IMG/VR virus record: IMGVR_UViG_3300031999_001882
Location: 1-64,000 of that record
From: a virus
Strand: one strand, 5' to 3'
Length of the DNA: 64,000 nucleotides
How positions within the stretch are numbered: the first letter of the stretch is position 1; every line of letters begins with the position of its first letter. Made by a program: the position numbers and the translations under genes. Below the pieces are notes generated by a model. It did no database searches, was not told the origin of the DNA, and worked only from the letters and a program-made list of their open reading frames with translations. This document shows, one piece after another, positions 1-8,859 of the stretch.

Positions 1-37
1 TGAATCCGCCACTTGGTGAACGGAACTGGAATGACAT
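1..37 (-). CDS. 5' end of a gene cut by the window edge
   Basis: An ATG at 37 reads leftward for 12 codons (MSFQFRSPSGGF) without a stop and leaves the window. An AGGTGA ribosome-binding site lies just upstream, 8 bases past the stop of the 45-764 gene, so it looks like the next gene of the same operon. Too little is visible to name it. Confidence 0.5.
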   Translation of the reverse strand, partial: MSFQFRSPSGGF

Positions 38-44
38 TCACCTA

Positions 45-764
45 TTATTCTTCACAGTAAATAAGCTCGCCAAGCACCTCAATTTCACGATCCCACGCCC
101 CAAGCACATACCAAAAACGACCCCACGGAGCGCTCGCCAAAAGAATAGGATCGCGCCTTGTCTCAGGCCCGCCGACATCCACAATAAGCTGAATCTGCGG
201 CTCATCCTTGCGAACTTTTTTCCACGCTTCGGTGAATTTTTCCAGCTCGTCCAGAGCCTCTGTTGGAACGCATTTATAGTAACCGTGGAGATTGGCCGTG
301 CGAAGTTTATATTTCTTGCACAATTCCTCGATCATCTTGTTGGTAGTAACTTCCCACCCGAACAGATGACCGTACTTCTTATATTTCTGCCGGGCTTTGA
401 GGAAGCTCATCGCCATCAATTCGTCACTCGGACTGATCTTCTGCTCTCTGAGAATCCGAATGCGCCTCTCGACAATTTTGATCTGCTTATCTATATCATC
501 GACGGACAAACGCGGCTTCTCCGTCAGAATCTCCGAGACAACTTCCACGGGCTTCTTGACGATCCGATTGTCCTCCTCCATCGGCTTAGTCGATACGCTG
601 TCGTACATCGGAGACACGACGTTGGCTGTGGCGCTCAGATTGGTTCCGGCATTCGACCAACTATAAACCTGAACCGACGGCGACTGCTCTGCCCATCCGG
701 TCTGATACGCTGGGCTACTCTTTTTCCGCATCTTCTGAATCAAACGCACCAATGTTCCGATCAT
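45..764 (-). CDS. hypothetical phage protein, 239 aa
   Basis: I do not recognise this protein. It is soluble, with a Pro/Ser-rich N-terminal third, a charged helical stretch around residues 90-125 (many Glu, Arg, Lys) and a mixed C-terminal domain ending in GELIYCEE. The start at 764 is preferred over an upstream ATG because a GGGAGG site lies 4 bases ahead and the ATG overlaps the upstream methyltransferase stop as ATGA. That overlap suggests translational coupling. Confidence 0.7.
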   Translation of the reverse strand: MIGTLVRLIQKMRKKSSPAYQTGWAEQSPSVQVYSWSNAGTNLSATANVVSPMYDSVSTKPMEEDNRIVKKPVEVVSEILTEKPRLSVDDIDKQIKIVERRIRILREQKISPSDELMAMSFLKARQKYKKYGHLFGWEVTTNKMIEELCKKYKLRTANLHGYYKCVPTEALDELEKFTEAWKKVRKDEPQIQLIVDVGGPETRRDPILLASAPWGRFWYVLGAWDREIEVLGELIYCEE

Positions 765-1387
765 ATAGCCTCCCTTTCCCACACAAAGAACCCGGCCCCG
801 GAAATACCCACGGGCTTGGTTCGCGCCGCCAAGCGATAGCCGTCCGTGAGCTTGGATAGAACCGTCTCCGTATTAAAATGATGGATTGCGCCGCCCGTGT
901 ATTTTTCCACCAGCTTCTCATTCGGAATCGTATAGAGCACAACCACCTTTGGCTTGCTACCGAACATCACGGTCAACACATGAGTCGCCAGCTCCTCATC
1001 CATGATGTGATAGAGAACGTCGATGCACAGCATGGCATCGGCCTTAGCTCCCCACCGCTCCGTGAGCTTCTTCTCGATACCACATGATTTGTAGTCCTCA
1101 AAGCGCCCTTGCTCAAAAACAAAGTCCGGCTTCTTGACCAACTCCCGGCATTGCTTGACGGCTTCGGCGGAGATATCCACGCCAAAGTACCGCCTGCAAG
1201 TCAGCAGGTTTGCCAGATATCCGTCACCACACCCGAAATCAAAAACAGATTCCACTCCGAAATCAGCAAATATCCCGTTAAGGAACTTGGCTTTGAAATC
1301 CAGAAGATCGCCACGACTGCCTTCCCCGGACCCCAGCTTCTCCCGGTAGCGATCCTCCCAATACTTCGCCTCAAATGAATCATCCAT
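761..1387 (-). CDS. class I SAM-dependent methyltransferase
   Basis: The 208-residue protein has the Rossmann-type methyltransferase signature: motif I FDFGCGDGY (49-57), the acidic loop GVDIS (69-73) that would bind the adenosyl ribose, and a later ADAMLCIDVLYH segment matching motif IV of the Methyltransf_11/25 families. It probably transfers a methyl group from SAM to a small molecule, glycan or protein. There is no DNA methylase NPPY motif, so base methylation is unlikely. The gene overlaps both neighbours by 1-4 bases. Substrate unknown. Confidence 0.85.
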   Translation of the reverse strand: MDDSFEAKYWEDRYREKLGSGEGSRGDLLDFKAKFLNGIFADFGVESVFDFGCGDGYLANLLTCRRYFGVDISAEAVKQCRELVKKPDFVFEQGRFEDYKSCGIEKKLTERWGAKADAMLCIDVLYHIMDEELATHVLTVMFGSKPKVVVLYTIPNEKLVEKYTGGAIHHFNTETVLSKLTDGYRLAARTKPVGISGAGFFVWEREAI

Positions 1388-1626
1388 CAGAATCCCACCT
1401 TCGACAGCAATGCCTTGATCTTGAACTCGTCCTCTTTGATCGCGACTTCGAGCTTGGCGATCTCTGTGCTCAGCGCCTCCGGGTCAATCCCGTCGGCTTT
1501 GATTGACTCCACAACCTGCGCCCGGCGAGCTTCCAGCGATTCGAGCTGGGTTTTCAGCCGGACATAGTTCTCCTTGCACCGTGCATAACTCTCTTGCATT
1601 TGTGCGATCTGACGAAGATCAGGCAT
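1387..1626 (-). CDS. short coiled-coil protein
   Basis: A 79-residue protein that is almost entirely predicted coiled coil (heptad-like Leu/Ile with Glu/Lys/Arg between residues 5 and 75). The start at 1626 is chosen for its AGGAGA site 5 bases upstream; a longer in-frame reading exists but runs through the preceding small gene. The stop overlaps the methyltransferase start by one base (TGATG). Function unknown; it could be a structural or adaptor peptide for the adjacent SbcC/SbcD-like proteins. Confidence 0.7.
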   Translation of the reverse strand: MPDLRQIAQMQESYARCKENYVRLKTQLESLEARRAQVVESIKADGIDPEALSTEIAKLEVAIKEDEFKIKALLSKVGF

Positions 1627-1786
1627 CGGGTTCTCCTTTTTTTGCTTTACAGCGCCAGTAGCCAACCGCCATGCCCAGCCCAAAAGCCAGAGCCAAGGCC
1701 AAAATCAAAATTCCAAGCCACACCCACAAGGTCACGACAATCACGTTGGCGGTGGTCAGGCCACTCGCTTCAAATAAGTTCTGCAA
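1619..1786 (-). CDS. small single-pass membrane protein (55 codons)
   Basis: Fills the gap between the SbcD-like gene and the coiled-coil gene. Residues 14-43 form one strong hydrophobic helix (VIVVTLWVWLGILILALALA and onward), followed by a basic tail YWRCKAKKGE, so the C-terminus should be cytoplasmic. The end contains the ribosome-binding site and ATG of the next gene, implying coupling. The start is uncertain: TTG at 1786 overlaps the SbcD-like gene, and a GTG at codon 15 is possible. A short membrane peptide such as a holin-like or inhibitor protein is conceivable but unproven. Confidence 0.6.
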   Translation of the reverse strand: MQNLFEASGLTTANVIVVTLWVWLGILILALALAFGLGMAVGYWRCKAKKGEPDA

Positions 1787-2709
1787 GTCTCTACCACCGC
1801 CCGATCCACGCCCTGCTCTTTGGCGACTGTCTCCAACGTCTCCTCGGCATTGAGCGCGGTGATATTGGTCTGCACCGCCTGAACGAACTCCTCCGCCAGC
1901 TTGCGCTCGTCGGCGATGTCATCCTCGATCTTATCCACCATAAACGCTTCCTGCCAAGGCACGGCGCTCTTGAGTGGAACCAGCTCGTAGCGCGGGCCGC
2001 CGTTCTCATATTCGACATAGAGCACCTGCGGCATCCGCTCCATATCCTTCTTGTCGCGGGTCAGACGCACCATACTCCCCGGATTGATGAACAGCGTGTT
2101 ACCCACCGACATCTTGAACGGATAATGGTAGTGGCCGCACAGCACCAGATCGAAGCGCGTCTTAATGTCTGAGGCAATAACGTGCTTGAACCTCACAGGC
2201 TCGTTCACGATAGTGTCATGGCAGACGAGGATGCACCAGTCGTACTCCTTATAGCTGTCCAAGGTAAAGCGGTCCGCATTCTTCTTGTCGAGATAATGGC
2301 TCAGCCGAATCAAGAAACGACGCTCGGTGGCGATAGACGTTCCCGGTGGCGGTGGCACAGGCTCCTTGATGATGATGTCCTTGTCGGTCAGCTTCAAGAA
2401 CCCGGATCGCTCCATGAGGCCGATGGCCGTCGAGTCCAGCCCTTCATAGCTGTCGCTCTTATAGTCGTGGTTGCCAACGGTGATGTAAGTCGGCACGCTC
2501 ATGCGCTTGATCGTCTCTACGATCACATCCACATCAGGATTGTCATTATGATAGAGGTCGCCACCGTGCAGTACGAAGTCAGCTTTACGCTCCTTGGCGA
2601 TGGCATAGACCTCAGCCCACTTCGCCATGATCTGATCGAAGAATTGCGGCGTGCGGTACTTCGGCACGGCGCGGGTCAGGTGACTGTCTGTGACATATAA
2701 AAATCTCAT
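1756..2709 (-). CDS. sbcD: SbcD/Mre11-like metallophosphoesterase nuclease
   Basis: The 317-residue protein has the calcineurin-type phosphoesterase motifs in order: D8-x-H10, GGD (49-51), GNHD (79-82), a CHD and GHYHYP further on. These place two metal ions in Mre11, SbcD and T4 gp47. It should nick or resect DNA ends together with the adjacent SbcC-like ATPase, in recombination-dependent replication and repair. The start at 2709 overlaps the SbcC-like stop as ATGA, so the two are probably made in fixed ratio. The C-terminal 70 residues are helical and could contact the partner. Confidence 0.88.
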   Translation of the reverse strand: MRFLYVTDSHLTRAVPKYRTPQFFDQIMAKWAEVYAIAKERKADFVLHGGDLYHNDNPDVDVIVETIKRMSVPTYITVGNHDYKSDSYEGLDSTAIGLMERSGFLKLTDKDIIIKEPVPPPPGTSIATERRFLIRLSHYLDKKNADRFTLDSYKEYDWCILVCHDTIVNEPVRFKHVIASDIKTRFDLVLCGHYHYPFKMSVGNTLFINPGSMVRLTRDKKDMERMPQVLYVEYENGGPRYELVPLKSAVPWQEAFMVDKIEDDIADERKLAEEFVQAVQTNITALNAEETLETVAKEQGVDRAVVETCRTYLKRVA

Positions 2710-3833
2710 AGCCGGGCCACCAGTTCCTTCATCTTGACCGCGCTCAGCTCGGCGTAGCAGAACGGACAAACGCGCAAAGCTTCCATCTCTTTGTGCGCCT
2801 TATCGAGCTTTTCATTTTCACGCTCAATAGAATACTCACAGTCAGCGATCTCCTTGTTAAGAAGTCGTCGGTCGCTCCATGCCTTGTCCAGCCGTTCTTT
2901 GAGCTGAACCCTCTCTCGAAGCTCATCCAGCGTTGCCTTGGTCGCGTCGAAATCAATGGACGCTTCTTTGAGCGCCACAGTCGTGTGGCGAATCGTCTCC
3001 TGAATCTGGCTATAAGAGTCCAGCGTCTTGGTCAGGCGATCCCATTGCTTATACAGGTCCAGAATCCGGTCGAACGACACAGCATCCATGATGGTTTTGT
3101 GCGTGGTCATCCCGGCCCGGTGCGCCGCCATATCATCGTCAATCTTGGCGATGCTGTCCCGCACCGACAGCCAGAGCTGATACTTGTTGACCTTGCTTTC
3201 GTAAGCGGTGCGCCGCCAGTCCAGCTCCTTATAGATCGGTTCATGGGCGGCCATCTCGCCGTCGAGCTTCTGGCACTCTTTGTCCTGCTCCTGCCAGATA
3301 CCTTCGGTCACTTTCATCTCTTTGTCGAGCTGGTTGCCATCCTTCTGCATCTCGCGCAGGGCCTTGTCAATTAAGTCCAGCCCAGAGATCATGCCAAGGA
3401 GCTTGGCCCGGACCGGGGCGCTTTCCGACAAGAGAAACGGCTCAGCGCCCTGCTTGGACAGGCTCACCGGAACAAAATAGTCGTCAATCCAGACTCCGGT
3501 GCTACCGATGGCGCGGCGCACCTTCTCCGGCACATCGTCGCCCAGCCTCTCGAACGTCTCCTGATTAACGATGTAAGAGTTGACCTTCGGCCCTTTGAGG
3601 CGCGTGATCTCATTACCGTCATCAAAGACCACGGTGACTTCAAAGAAATCAGTCCCGTGGCGCACATAGGAATTGCTCACGTCGTTTTGCAGGACAGCGC
3701 CCAGCGCCCGGATAATCGAGGACTTGCCCTCGTCCGATGAACCGACCAGCGCGTTCACGCCCGGCACGAATTCCAGCGTCGTGTCGGCGTGGCTCTGGAA
3801 ATTATGAAGCGACAGTTTCTTTATGGTTTTCAT
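2706..3833 (-). CDS. SbcC/Rad50-like ATPase, N-terminal half only
   Basis: Residues 1-60 match the Rad50/SbcC N-terminal ATPase lobe with Walker A GSSDEGKSS (31-39). A long coiled coil (about 150-350) follows, then the zinc-hook CPFC at 356-359. The protein ends 16 residues later. SbcC, Rad50 and T4 gp46 normally continue with a second coiled coil and a C-terminal lobe carrying the ABC signature and Walker B, and neither is visible here or elsewhere in the window. The reading frame is intact and its stop overlaps the sbcD start, so truncation by error looks unlikely. It may pair with a separately encoded lobe. Confidence 0.8.
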   Translation of the reverse strand: MKTIKKLSLHNFQSHADTTLEFVPGVNALVGSSDEGKSSIIRALGAVLQNDVSNSYVRHGTDFFEVTVVFDDGNEITRLKGPKVNSYIVNQETFERLGDDVPEKVRRAIGSTGVWIDDYFVPVSLSKQGAEPFLLSESAPVRAKLLGMISGLDLIDKALREMQKDGNQLDKEMKVTEGIWQEQDKECQKLDGEMAAHEPIYKELDWRRTAYESKVNKYQLWLSVRDSIAKIDDDMAAHRAGMTTHKTIMDAVSFDRILDLYKQWDRLTKTLDSYSQIQETIRHTTVALKEASIDFDATKATLDELRERVQLKERLDKAWSDRRLLNKEIADCEYSIERENEKLDKAHKEMEALRVCPFCYAELSAVKMKELVARL

Positions 3834-6800
3834 CGAGTCTCAAATCCTTATCGCTCAGCACAACAAACAGACCTTTGTCATCAAACCTGAGATTGCTTTC
3901 GCCCCTGTATGCCATGAACTTAATAACCGCGCCTTCTTTGAGCTTGTCCTTGTGCAAAAGATACGCTTGATTAAACATCACCAATTCCAGCCGAGCATAA
4001 TTGTAATCTTCAACGACTAGAATGCAGAACTCCCTGCCATCCTTCTTGGCCTTTTTGACCATCACCGAATCAATGACTCCGCACCACATTCCATAACCGC
4101 CGATAGCGGCCTCGTCGATCTGTGACATAAGACGAGAATTATCGAGATACTTGCGATAGCGCCGAAGTGGATGGTCAGTCAGATACACGCCAAAGACTTC
4201 CTTCTCCTGCACCAGATAATCGTCCGACAAATCCTTATCTGCCTCGCCCTTCCCATACGCCTTGTCATAGGTCTGGCGCGTCTCGGCATCATCCCAGCGA
4301 GTGAACGACCCAGCCTTGTAAAGCGCCCGGATCACGCGCCTGTCCAGAAGCCGCTTGCTCCCAATCTTGGCGATCATATCCGCCAGACTGTTGAAGGGGC
4401 GCTTCTCGGTGATCTCTCGGATGGCATTCTCAGACACGCCCTTGATCGCATTAAAACCCCAGACCAGCTTCCCCTCCCGGTCATACCCGAAGCGCTCCCC
4501 GGCCTCATTGACGAGCGGAAGCTTGATCGGCACGCGATGATTGGAAGCCATGAGGATGTATCGCTTAATATCCTCCATATCCTTCTCGGCAGAGTTAAAC
4601 ATCGCCAGAATGAATGCCGGGAAATGATGATGCTTGAGGTATGCCATCCAGTAGCTCATCATGGCGTACTCAACAGCGTGCGGGCGGTTGAAAGTATATT
4701 CGGTGTATTTCGAGATCGTGGCCCACAACCCCTCAGCCTGCTCCGTGCTCAGCCCATGCGCCACGCACCCATCAATGAATGTCTGGTAGTTTTTCTGAAC
4801 CTCGGCATCCTTGACCTCGGCGGCAATCTTGTTCTTCGCCATGACCTTGCGAAACTCGTCAGCAATGCCATAGGACATCCCGGCGGCTCTGTGAATGATC
4901 TCCATGACCTGCTCTTGGTAAATGAACGTGCCGTAGGTATCCTTGAGAATATCATTGACCACCGAAATCGGGTGATAAACTTTCTCCTCGCCGCGCTTGG
5001 TCGCATCCCGGTTAGCACAGTAAAGCTCCGGCATCCCGCCTTTGATCGGGCTGGGACGATAGAGCGCGATGATGTCATGGAGTTCCTGAAAGCGATCTGG
5101 CTTGATTCGCCTGATAAGCGCCCGAAGCTGGGAGCTTTTATCGAGCTGGAAAATGCCTTCCACCTCCCCGTTGGCGATCATCTTGTAAACTTCCGAGTCA
5201 GCAAGCGGCAGAGTTTCCAGATTGATGGTCTTGCCGTCCATCTCCCGCACGTTCTTCAAAATGTCGTCGATGATCGTGACAGTCTTGAGGCCCAGAATAT
5301 CCATCTTGATAAGCCCAAAGCGGCTGATTGTGTCCTTATCAAACTGAACCATCGCCTTGATAACGTCCTCGTCTTGGCGCGGACGCATAAGCGGCACAAC
5401 ATCACGAAGCGGCTTCGATGAGATCACCACCCCGGCAGGATGCTTCCCGAATTGACGCAGGCTCCCTTCAAAAAACACCGCGCTCTTAAACAAATCGTCA
5501 TAGGTCCGATTCAAATCTTGAGCCTTCTCGTCAGACTCCAAAGCTTCCTTGATGGAATCGTAGTCATCCCACGGCGCGGCGGCGGTGATGTAGTTCATCG
5601 TTCCAAAGTCGATGCCCATAACCCTGCCCACATCCTTCAAGGCAGATTTAGGTGAACGCTTGGCGCAGGTCACGATCTGCGCGACCTTATCCTCGCCATA
5701 ACTCTTGACGATATACTGCAACACCTCGTCCCGACGCTTGGGGCAAAAATCCATGTCAATGTCTGGCAGGTCTTTACGCAGAGGATTGATGAACCGCTCG
5801 AAAATCAACTTGTGATAGATCGGGTCCACCCCGGTGATGCCAAAGAGCCACGCCACCAAAGACGATCCCACCGTGCCTCGACCGATTCCGTGCGGGATTT
5901 TTTGCTCGTTGGCAAAACGAATCAAATCCCAGACCACCAGAAAATAATTATAGAAGCCGCTCTCAACAATCTGCTCCATCTCATGTATCAGCCGATCCTT
6001 GTATGGCTGGCATTCCGGCGTACTCCAATGTGGGATGAGCTTGGCTTCGATCTTCGCATCCCAGCACTTCTCCACCAGATCGGTGAACAGCTTGAGGCTT
6101 GCTTCATCCGTTTCCTCATAAGACGGAAACAGGTTAATGTTTTTGGCGATCAACGGCTCCTCAGCGCTGTCCTCCACCATGTCCGCGATCCGAGCGGTGT
6201 TTTCCAACGCTTGCTCGACATCGGCGGGCAGAATCGTCGGATGATTCTTGAGGAACATATCAAGAACTTCATGCGGCGGCATCAAATGGTAGGTCGCTTC
6301 CCGCAGGTGCGGACGGTTCTCCTCGTCGAGATCGGTGTGCATCTGCATCGCCATGAGCAAGTCCTGATCCTTGGCATCGCCCGGCTCAAGATAATGCGCG
6401 TCGAGACTCACCACCATCGGGATTTTTTCGAGCTTGTGAATTTGATAGAGAGCGGAGTTCAGCTTGATCTGATCGGGGATGCCGTGTGGCATCAGCTCAA
6501 GGTAATAACGGTCGCCAAGATTTCCCCTGATCCAGCGCACCCGGTTGAGCACATCGCCAAAATCCGCGCCATTGACGATCATCTGAGACACATCATTCTT
6601 GAGACAACCGGAGTTGACGATCAACCCGTCTTGATGCTCGAACAGCGTTTTGTAGTCTATGCGCGGCTTGTAATAAAACCCGTCGAGGTAAGAGTACGAG
6701 GACAGCCGGAACAGGTTAGAGACACCCTTGGGGTTAATGGCGTAGACGGTGATGTGGCCGAGATCGCGCTTGCGGTTCTCCGAGTCTTTGACCTTGGCAT

Positions 6801-7023
6801 CAGGCGTGATATAGAACTCACAGCCCAACAGAGGTATAATTCCGGCCTTTTTGCAGAGATCATAATGGTCGGCAACTCCGGCCACCGTCCCGTGATCGGT
6901 GAGCGAATAGCCCGTGTAGCCAAACTCCTTGGCTCTTTTAACGGCAGGGCCGGGACGGATCAGAGAATCCTGAAATGAGAACGCACCATGAGAGTGCAAG
7001 CACGCCATCCGAACAGCCACCAC
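3802..7023 (-). CDS. dnaE: DNA polymerase III alpha subunit (DnaE-type replicative polymerase)
   Basis: At 1073 residues, close to the bacterial DnaE length. Order: PHP domain (HSHGAF 10-15, LTDHG 41-45, GCEF 67-70, SGC 138-140, DAHYL 208-212), whose metal-binding residues look largely kept and may give 3'-5' proofreading; palm and fingers with GIGRGTVGSS (379-388), PDIDMDF (420-426) and KMDILGLKT (573-581), which supply the catalytic aspartates; KHPAGVVIS (527-535); and a C-terminal OB-like domain. A GGGGAGGG site precedes two tandem GTG starts (7023 or 7020). It overlaps the SbcC-like gene by 32 bases. This is the phage replicase; no separate beta clamp or exonuclease subunit is seen here. 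Confidence 0.95.
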   Translation of the reverse strand: MVAVRMACLHSHGAFSFQDSLIRPGPAVKRAKEFGYTGYSLTDHGTVAGVADHYDLCKKAGIIPLLGCEFYITPDAKVKDSENRKRDLGHITVYAINPKGVSNLFRLSSYSYLDGFYYKPRIDYKTLFEHQDGLIVNSGCLKNDVSQMIVNGADFGDVLNRVRWIRGNLGDRYYLELMPHGIPDQIKLNSALYQIHKLEKIPMVVSLDAHYLEPGDAKDQDLLMAMQMHTDLDEENRPHLREATYHLMPPHEVLDMFLKNHPTILPADVEQALENTARIADMVEDSAEEPLIAKNINLFPSYEETDEASLKLFTDLVEKCWDAKIEAKLIPHWSTPECQPYKDRLIHEMEQIVESGFYNYFLVVWDLIRFANEQKIPHGIGRGTVGSSLVAWLFGITGVDPIYHKLIFERFINPLRKDLPDIDMDFCPKRRDEVLQYIVKSYGEDKVAQIVTCAKRSPKSALKDVGRVMGIDFGTMNYITAAAPWDDYDSIKEALESDEKAQDLNRTYDDLFKSAVFFEGSLRQFGKHPAGVVISSKPLRDVVPLMRPRQDEDVIKAMVQFDKDTISRFGLIKMDILGLKTVTIIDDILKNVREMDGKTINLETLPLADSEVYKMIANGEVEGIFQLDKSSQLRALIRRIKPDRFQELHDIIALYRPSPIKGGMPELYCANRDATKRGEEKVYHPISVVNDILKDTYGTFIYQEQVMEIIHRAAGMSYGIADEFRKVMAKNKIAAEVKDAEVQKNYQTFIDGCVAHGLSTEQAEGLWATISKYTEYTFNRPHAVEYAMMSYWMAYLKHHHFPAFILAMFNSAEKDMEDIKRYILMASNHRVPIKLPLVNEAGERFGYDREGKLVWGFNAIKGVSENAIREITEKRPFNSLADMIAKIGSKRLLDRRVIRALYKAGSFTRWDDAETRQTYDKAYGKGEADKDLSDDYLVQEKEVFGVYLTDHPLRRYRKYLDNSRLMSQIDEAAIGGYGMWCGVIDSVMVKKAKKDGREFCILVVEDYNYARLELVMFNQAYLLHKDKLKEGAVIKFMAYRGESNLRFDDKGLFVVLSDKDLRLDENHKETVAS

Positions 7024-7047
7024 GCCCTCCCCTTTGAGTCTCAGATT

Positions 7048-7245
7048 TCAGTATTCGCTGTAAACGACATAGACGACGTGGTTTCCGTTCTTATCCAAAG
7101 GCCCCGGTATGAGATATTCCAACTCACGGTCCAGCGAAACCCCGTTCGGCTGGGGATTCGCAGGCTCCTCGGCGAGAAACTTAGTTATAGATTTGGCGTT
7201 TTCTCTGGGATCAGAGCTGACAAAACACGCGACCTTTTTATCCAC
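7048..7245 (-). CDS. small hypothetical protein, 65 aa
   Basis: A GTG-started frame upstream of dnaE encoding a soluble, mildly basic protein. Its middle (EPANPQPNGVSLDRELEYLI) is not recognised. The ribosome-binding site is weak, so the call rests on the tight fit between neighbours and reasonable amino-acid composition. Confidence 0.5.
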   Translation of the reverse strand: MDKKVACFVSSDPRENAKSITKFLAEEPANPQPNGVSLDRELEYLIPGPLDKNGNHVVYVVYSEY

Positions 7246-7393
7246 CGTGAAACGGTACTAAACAAAAAAATCCTTGTCAAATCTTCGACGAGAACAATCA
7301 AAATAACTAATTATTTCTCTGAAAACGGCATTGGATCGCCGTTGGCGAAGCGCCTATCATGGCATCCCGCCATGACAAGCGCCGCCAACACAA

Positions 7394-8227
7394 TTATGCC
7401 GCAACAGCTAATTGTTTTCCGCATCGAGGACAGTATGACTCATCCTTTCTCTTGAATCCACAGCCGCATTGATCGACGAGCTGATTCACGCCCCGGAGTT
7501 TAATCGTCAACGTAACGCACTTCGACAAATCAACGTCCACAAAAGTTGTCGAAAAAGACTGGCTCGACAAACTTCCTTCGACCGTCGCGGCGGCTTCCGA
7601 GTCATCAGAGAACGCCGGAGCGCTCCCCATCTGCGTGCCACAGTTCATCGCCATCGCCGACACCGTTCCGCCTCCGCCAGCGCTCAGGCCCTTGGTTGAG
7701 AAGCTGTTAGAGTCCACGGACGAACCGTAAAACGGCCCATTCCAGAGGCCGTGACAATTCGGACAGCTCCCACAGCAATGCCCGTGGAAGCATTTGATGT
7801 GGTTGCAATGGCAGTTGATGTGGTGCGTGCAGTAGTGCTTGTGCTCCTCATGGATCACATGGCGCTCGGTCACCACCGGGTCTTTCTCCGGGTAGAAATT
7901 GACATGGATCAGGCCATTCTCCACATCATCCGGCTGACTGACCTTCGGATCGCTTGTCTTGGCGAGCTTGAAGCGCGGGCCGTTAGACAGGCTCGATCCA
8001 TCAACGAAGCGCTCCAAATCGAGCGTTCCGTCCGCTTGGATCACGACACCTTTTGCCGCTACGCGACCGTCGATATGAACGTCGGCGACAGCACGCTTGC
8101 GACTTTTATTTTTGAGCCGAAGCTGGTACTCAGCCCCGAAGGGAAGAACTACAACGTCGTTGGTTTCTTTTTGGATTTTGCCGTTGACCACCACGGCGAG
8201 GACATACTGCTCTCGATAGGCCATCAT
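7394..8227 (-). CDS. Cys/His-rich protein with C-terminal zinc ribbon
   Basis: Residues 1-85 form a compact beta domain of a type seen in phage and plasmid proteins (VVVNGKIQ then LRLKNKSRKRA and VHIDG). Around 125-160 is a dense Cys/His segment with alternating HxH, HxC and CxxC pairs. A Gly/Ser linker follows, and the last 30 residues carry CGCGF and CPRCG, a classic zinc ribbon. A strong AGGAG site precedes tandem ATGs (8227/8224). It is probably a metal-binding structural or adaptor protein. I do not know its function. Confidence 0.75.
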   Translation of the reverse strand: MMAYREQYVLAVVVNGKIQKETNDVVVLPFGAEYQLRLKNKSRKRAVADVHIDGRVAAKGVVIQADGTLDLERFVDGSSLSNGPRFKLAKTSDPKVSQPDDVENGLIHVNFYPEKDPVVTERHVIHEEHKHYCTHHINCHCNHIKCFHGHCCGSCPNCHGLWNGPFYGSSVDSNSFSTKGLSAGGGGTVSAMAMNCGTQMGSAPAFSDDSEAAATVEGSLSSQSFSTTFVDVDLSKCVTLTIKLRGVNQLVDQCGCGFKRKDESYCPRCGKQLAVAA

Positions 8228-8323
8228 TATGTTTCTCCTTTGCGTTAGTGTGGTTCTGTTTATGCAGAGGCACAGAACAAGCCTCAGACAAAAGGAAACG
8301 AGCTACAAAATACGATAGGAAAT

Positions 8324-8611
8324 TTAATAGTGAACGTCAATCTTGGGCTGGGTTATTTCTTGAACGAAGCCATGCGGGAGCCTATCGCCATCGACGGTAT
8401 AAGGAATGAAATAAACGAGATCGCCTTTCCTGATCTTCCGGTCAAAGATGAGGGTCCGCCCGTCCCGGCAAAAAGCCCGCCACTCATTCGAGCCATAGGT
8501 CATGGACTTCTGGCTGACAGCATCCACGACGCAATGAGGCCGAGTCTCGCGCCGAGAAGTGCTGGCGCACCCGGTCAGGATCAACGATGAAAGAAGCCAG
8601 ATTTTTGTCAC
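8324..8611 (-). CDS. putative lipoprotein, 95 aa
   Basis: The GTG-started protein begins with a positively charged residue, a hydrophobic stretch and a lipobox LTGC (residues 13-16), so it should be cut by signal peptidase II and lipidated on Cys16. The mature part (about 80 residues) is soluble with two Cys and a beta-rich end. A phage lipoprotein can act in lysis as an outer-membrane spanin subunit or in superinfection exclusion; nothing here decides between them. Confidence 0.65.
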   Translation of the reverse strand: MTKIWLLSSLILTGCASTSRRETRPHCVVDAVSQKSMTYGSNEWRAFCRDGRTLIFDRKIRKGDLVYFIPYTVDGDRLPHGFVQEITQPKIDVHY

Positions 8612-8668
8612 GCGAATCCTGTTAATAGGCTTCTTGAACCTTCCTGAATCTCGCGTTAAACGCTGGGT

Positions 8669-8755
8669 ATGGAAAGCCCCATCCCTCTTTACGGTGTCTT
8701 GATCGGACTGCTCATCATCGCCTGCGGTTTCTTAAATGGGAGCGACAAACCATGA
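8669..8755 (+). CDS. plus-strand membrane micropeptide (28 codons)
   Basis: Lies in a 244-base gap between minus-strand genes. The 28-residue product has one hydrophobic helix (YGVLIGLLIIACGF, 8-21) and polar ends. Its stop overlaps the next start as ATGA, the same coupling style used throughout this genome. The ribosome-binding site is weak. The opposite strand here gives only a poor low-complexity frame. Confidence 0.45.
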   Translation: MESPIPLYGVLIGLLIIACGFLNGSDKP

Positions 8756-8859
8756 AATTTTACTGCGACAGATGTCATAAAGAAGTCGAACCCATTGTCG
8801 AAGGCAACCGACATCATTGCCCGTTTTGCCACGCCGTTATCTGGGTCAATCTCTTTTAG
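8752..8859 (+). CDS. plus-strand zinc-ribbon micropeptide (35 codons)
   Basis: Encodes a 35-residue peptide with CDRCH (5-9) and CPFCH (23-27), a complete four-Cys zinc ribbon of about 22 residues with short flanks. A GGGAG site lies 9 bases ahead of the ATG. It is coupled to the upstream membrane peptide and converges on the DHH gene, with the two stops overlapping by 4 bases. Stand-alone zinc ribbons of this size are common in phages and often regulate transcription or bind a protein partner; the target is unknown. Confidence 0.55.
   Translation: MKFYCDRCHKEVEPIVEGNRHHCPFCHAVIWVNLF

Noticed and set aside
4171-6978. Long plus-strand frames opposite dnaE
   Set aside because: Antisense frames in a GC-rich gene, rich in His/Leu/Arg with no motifs; dnaE on the minus strand is unambiguous.
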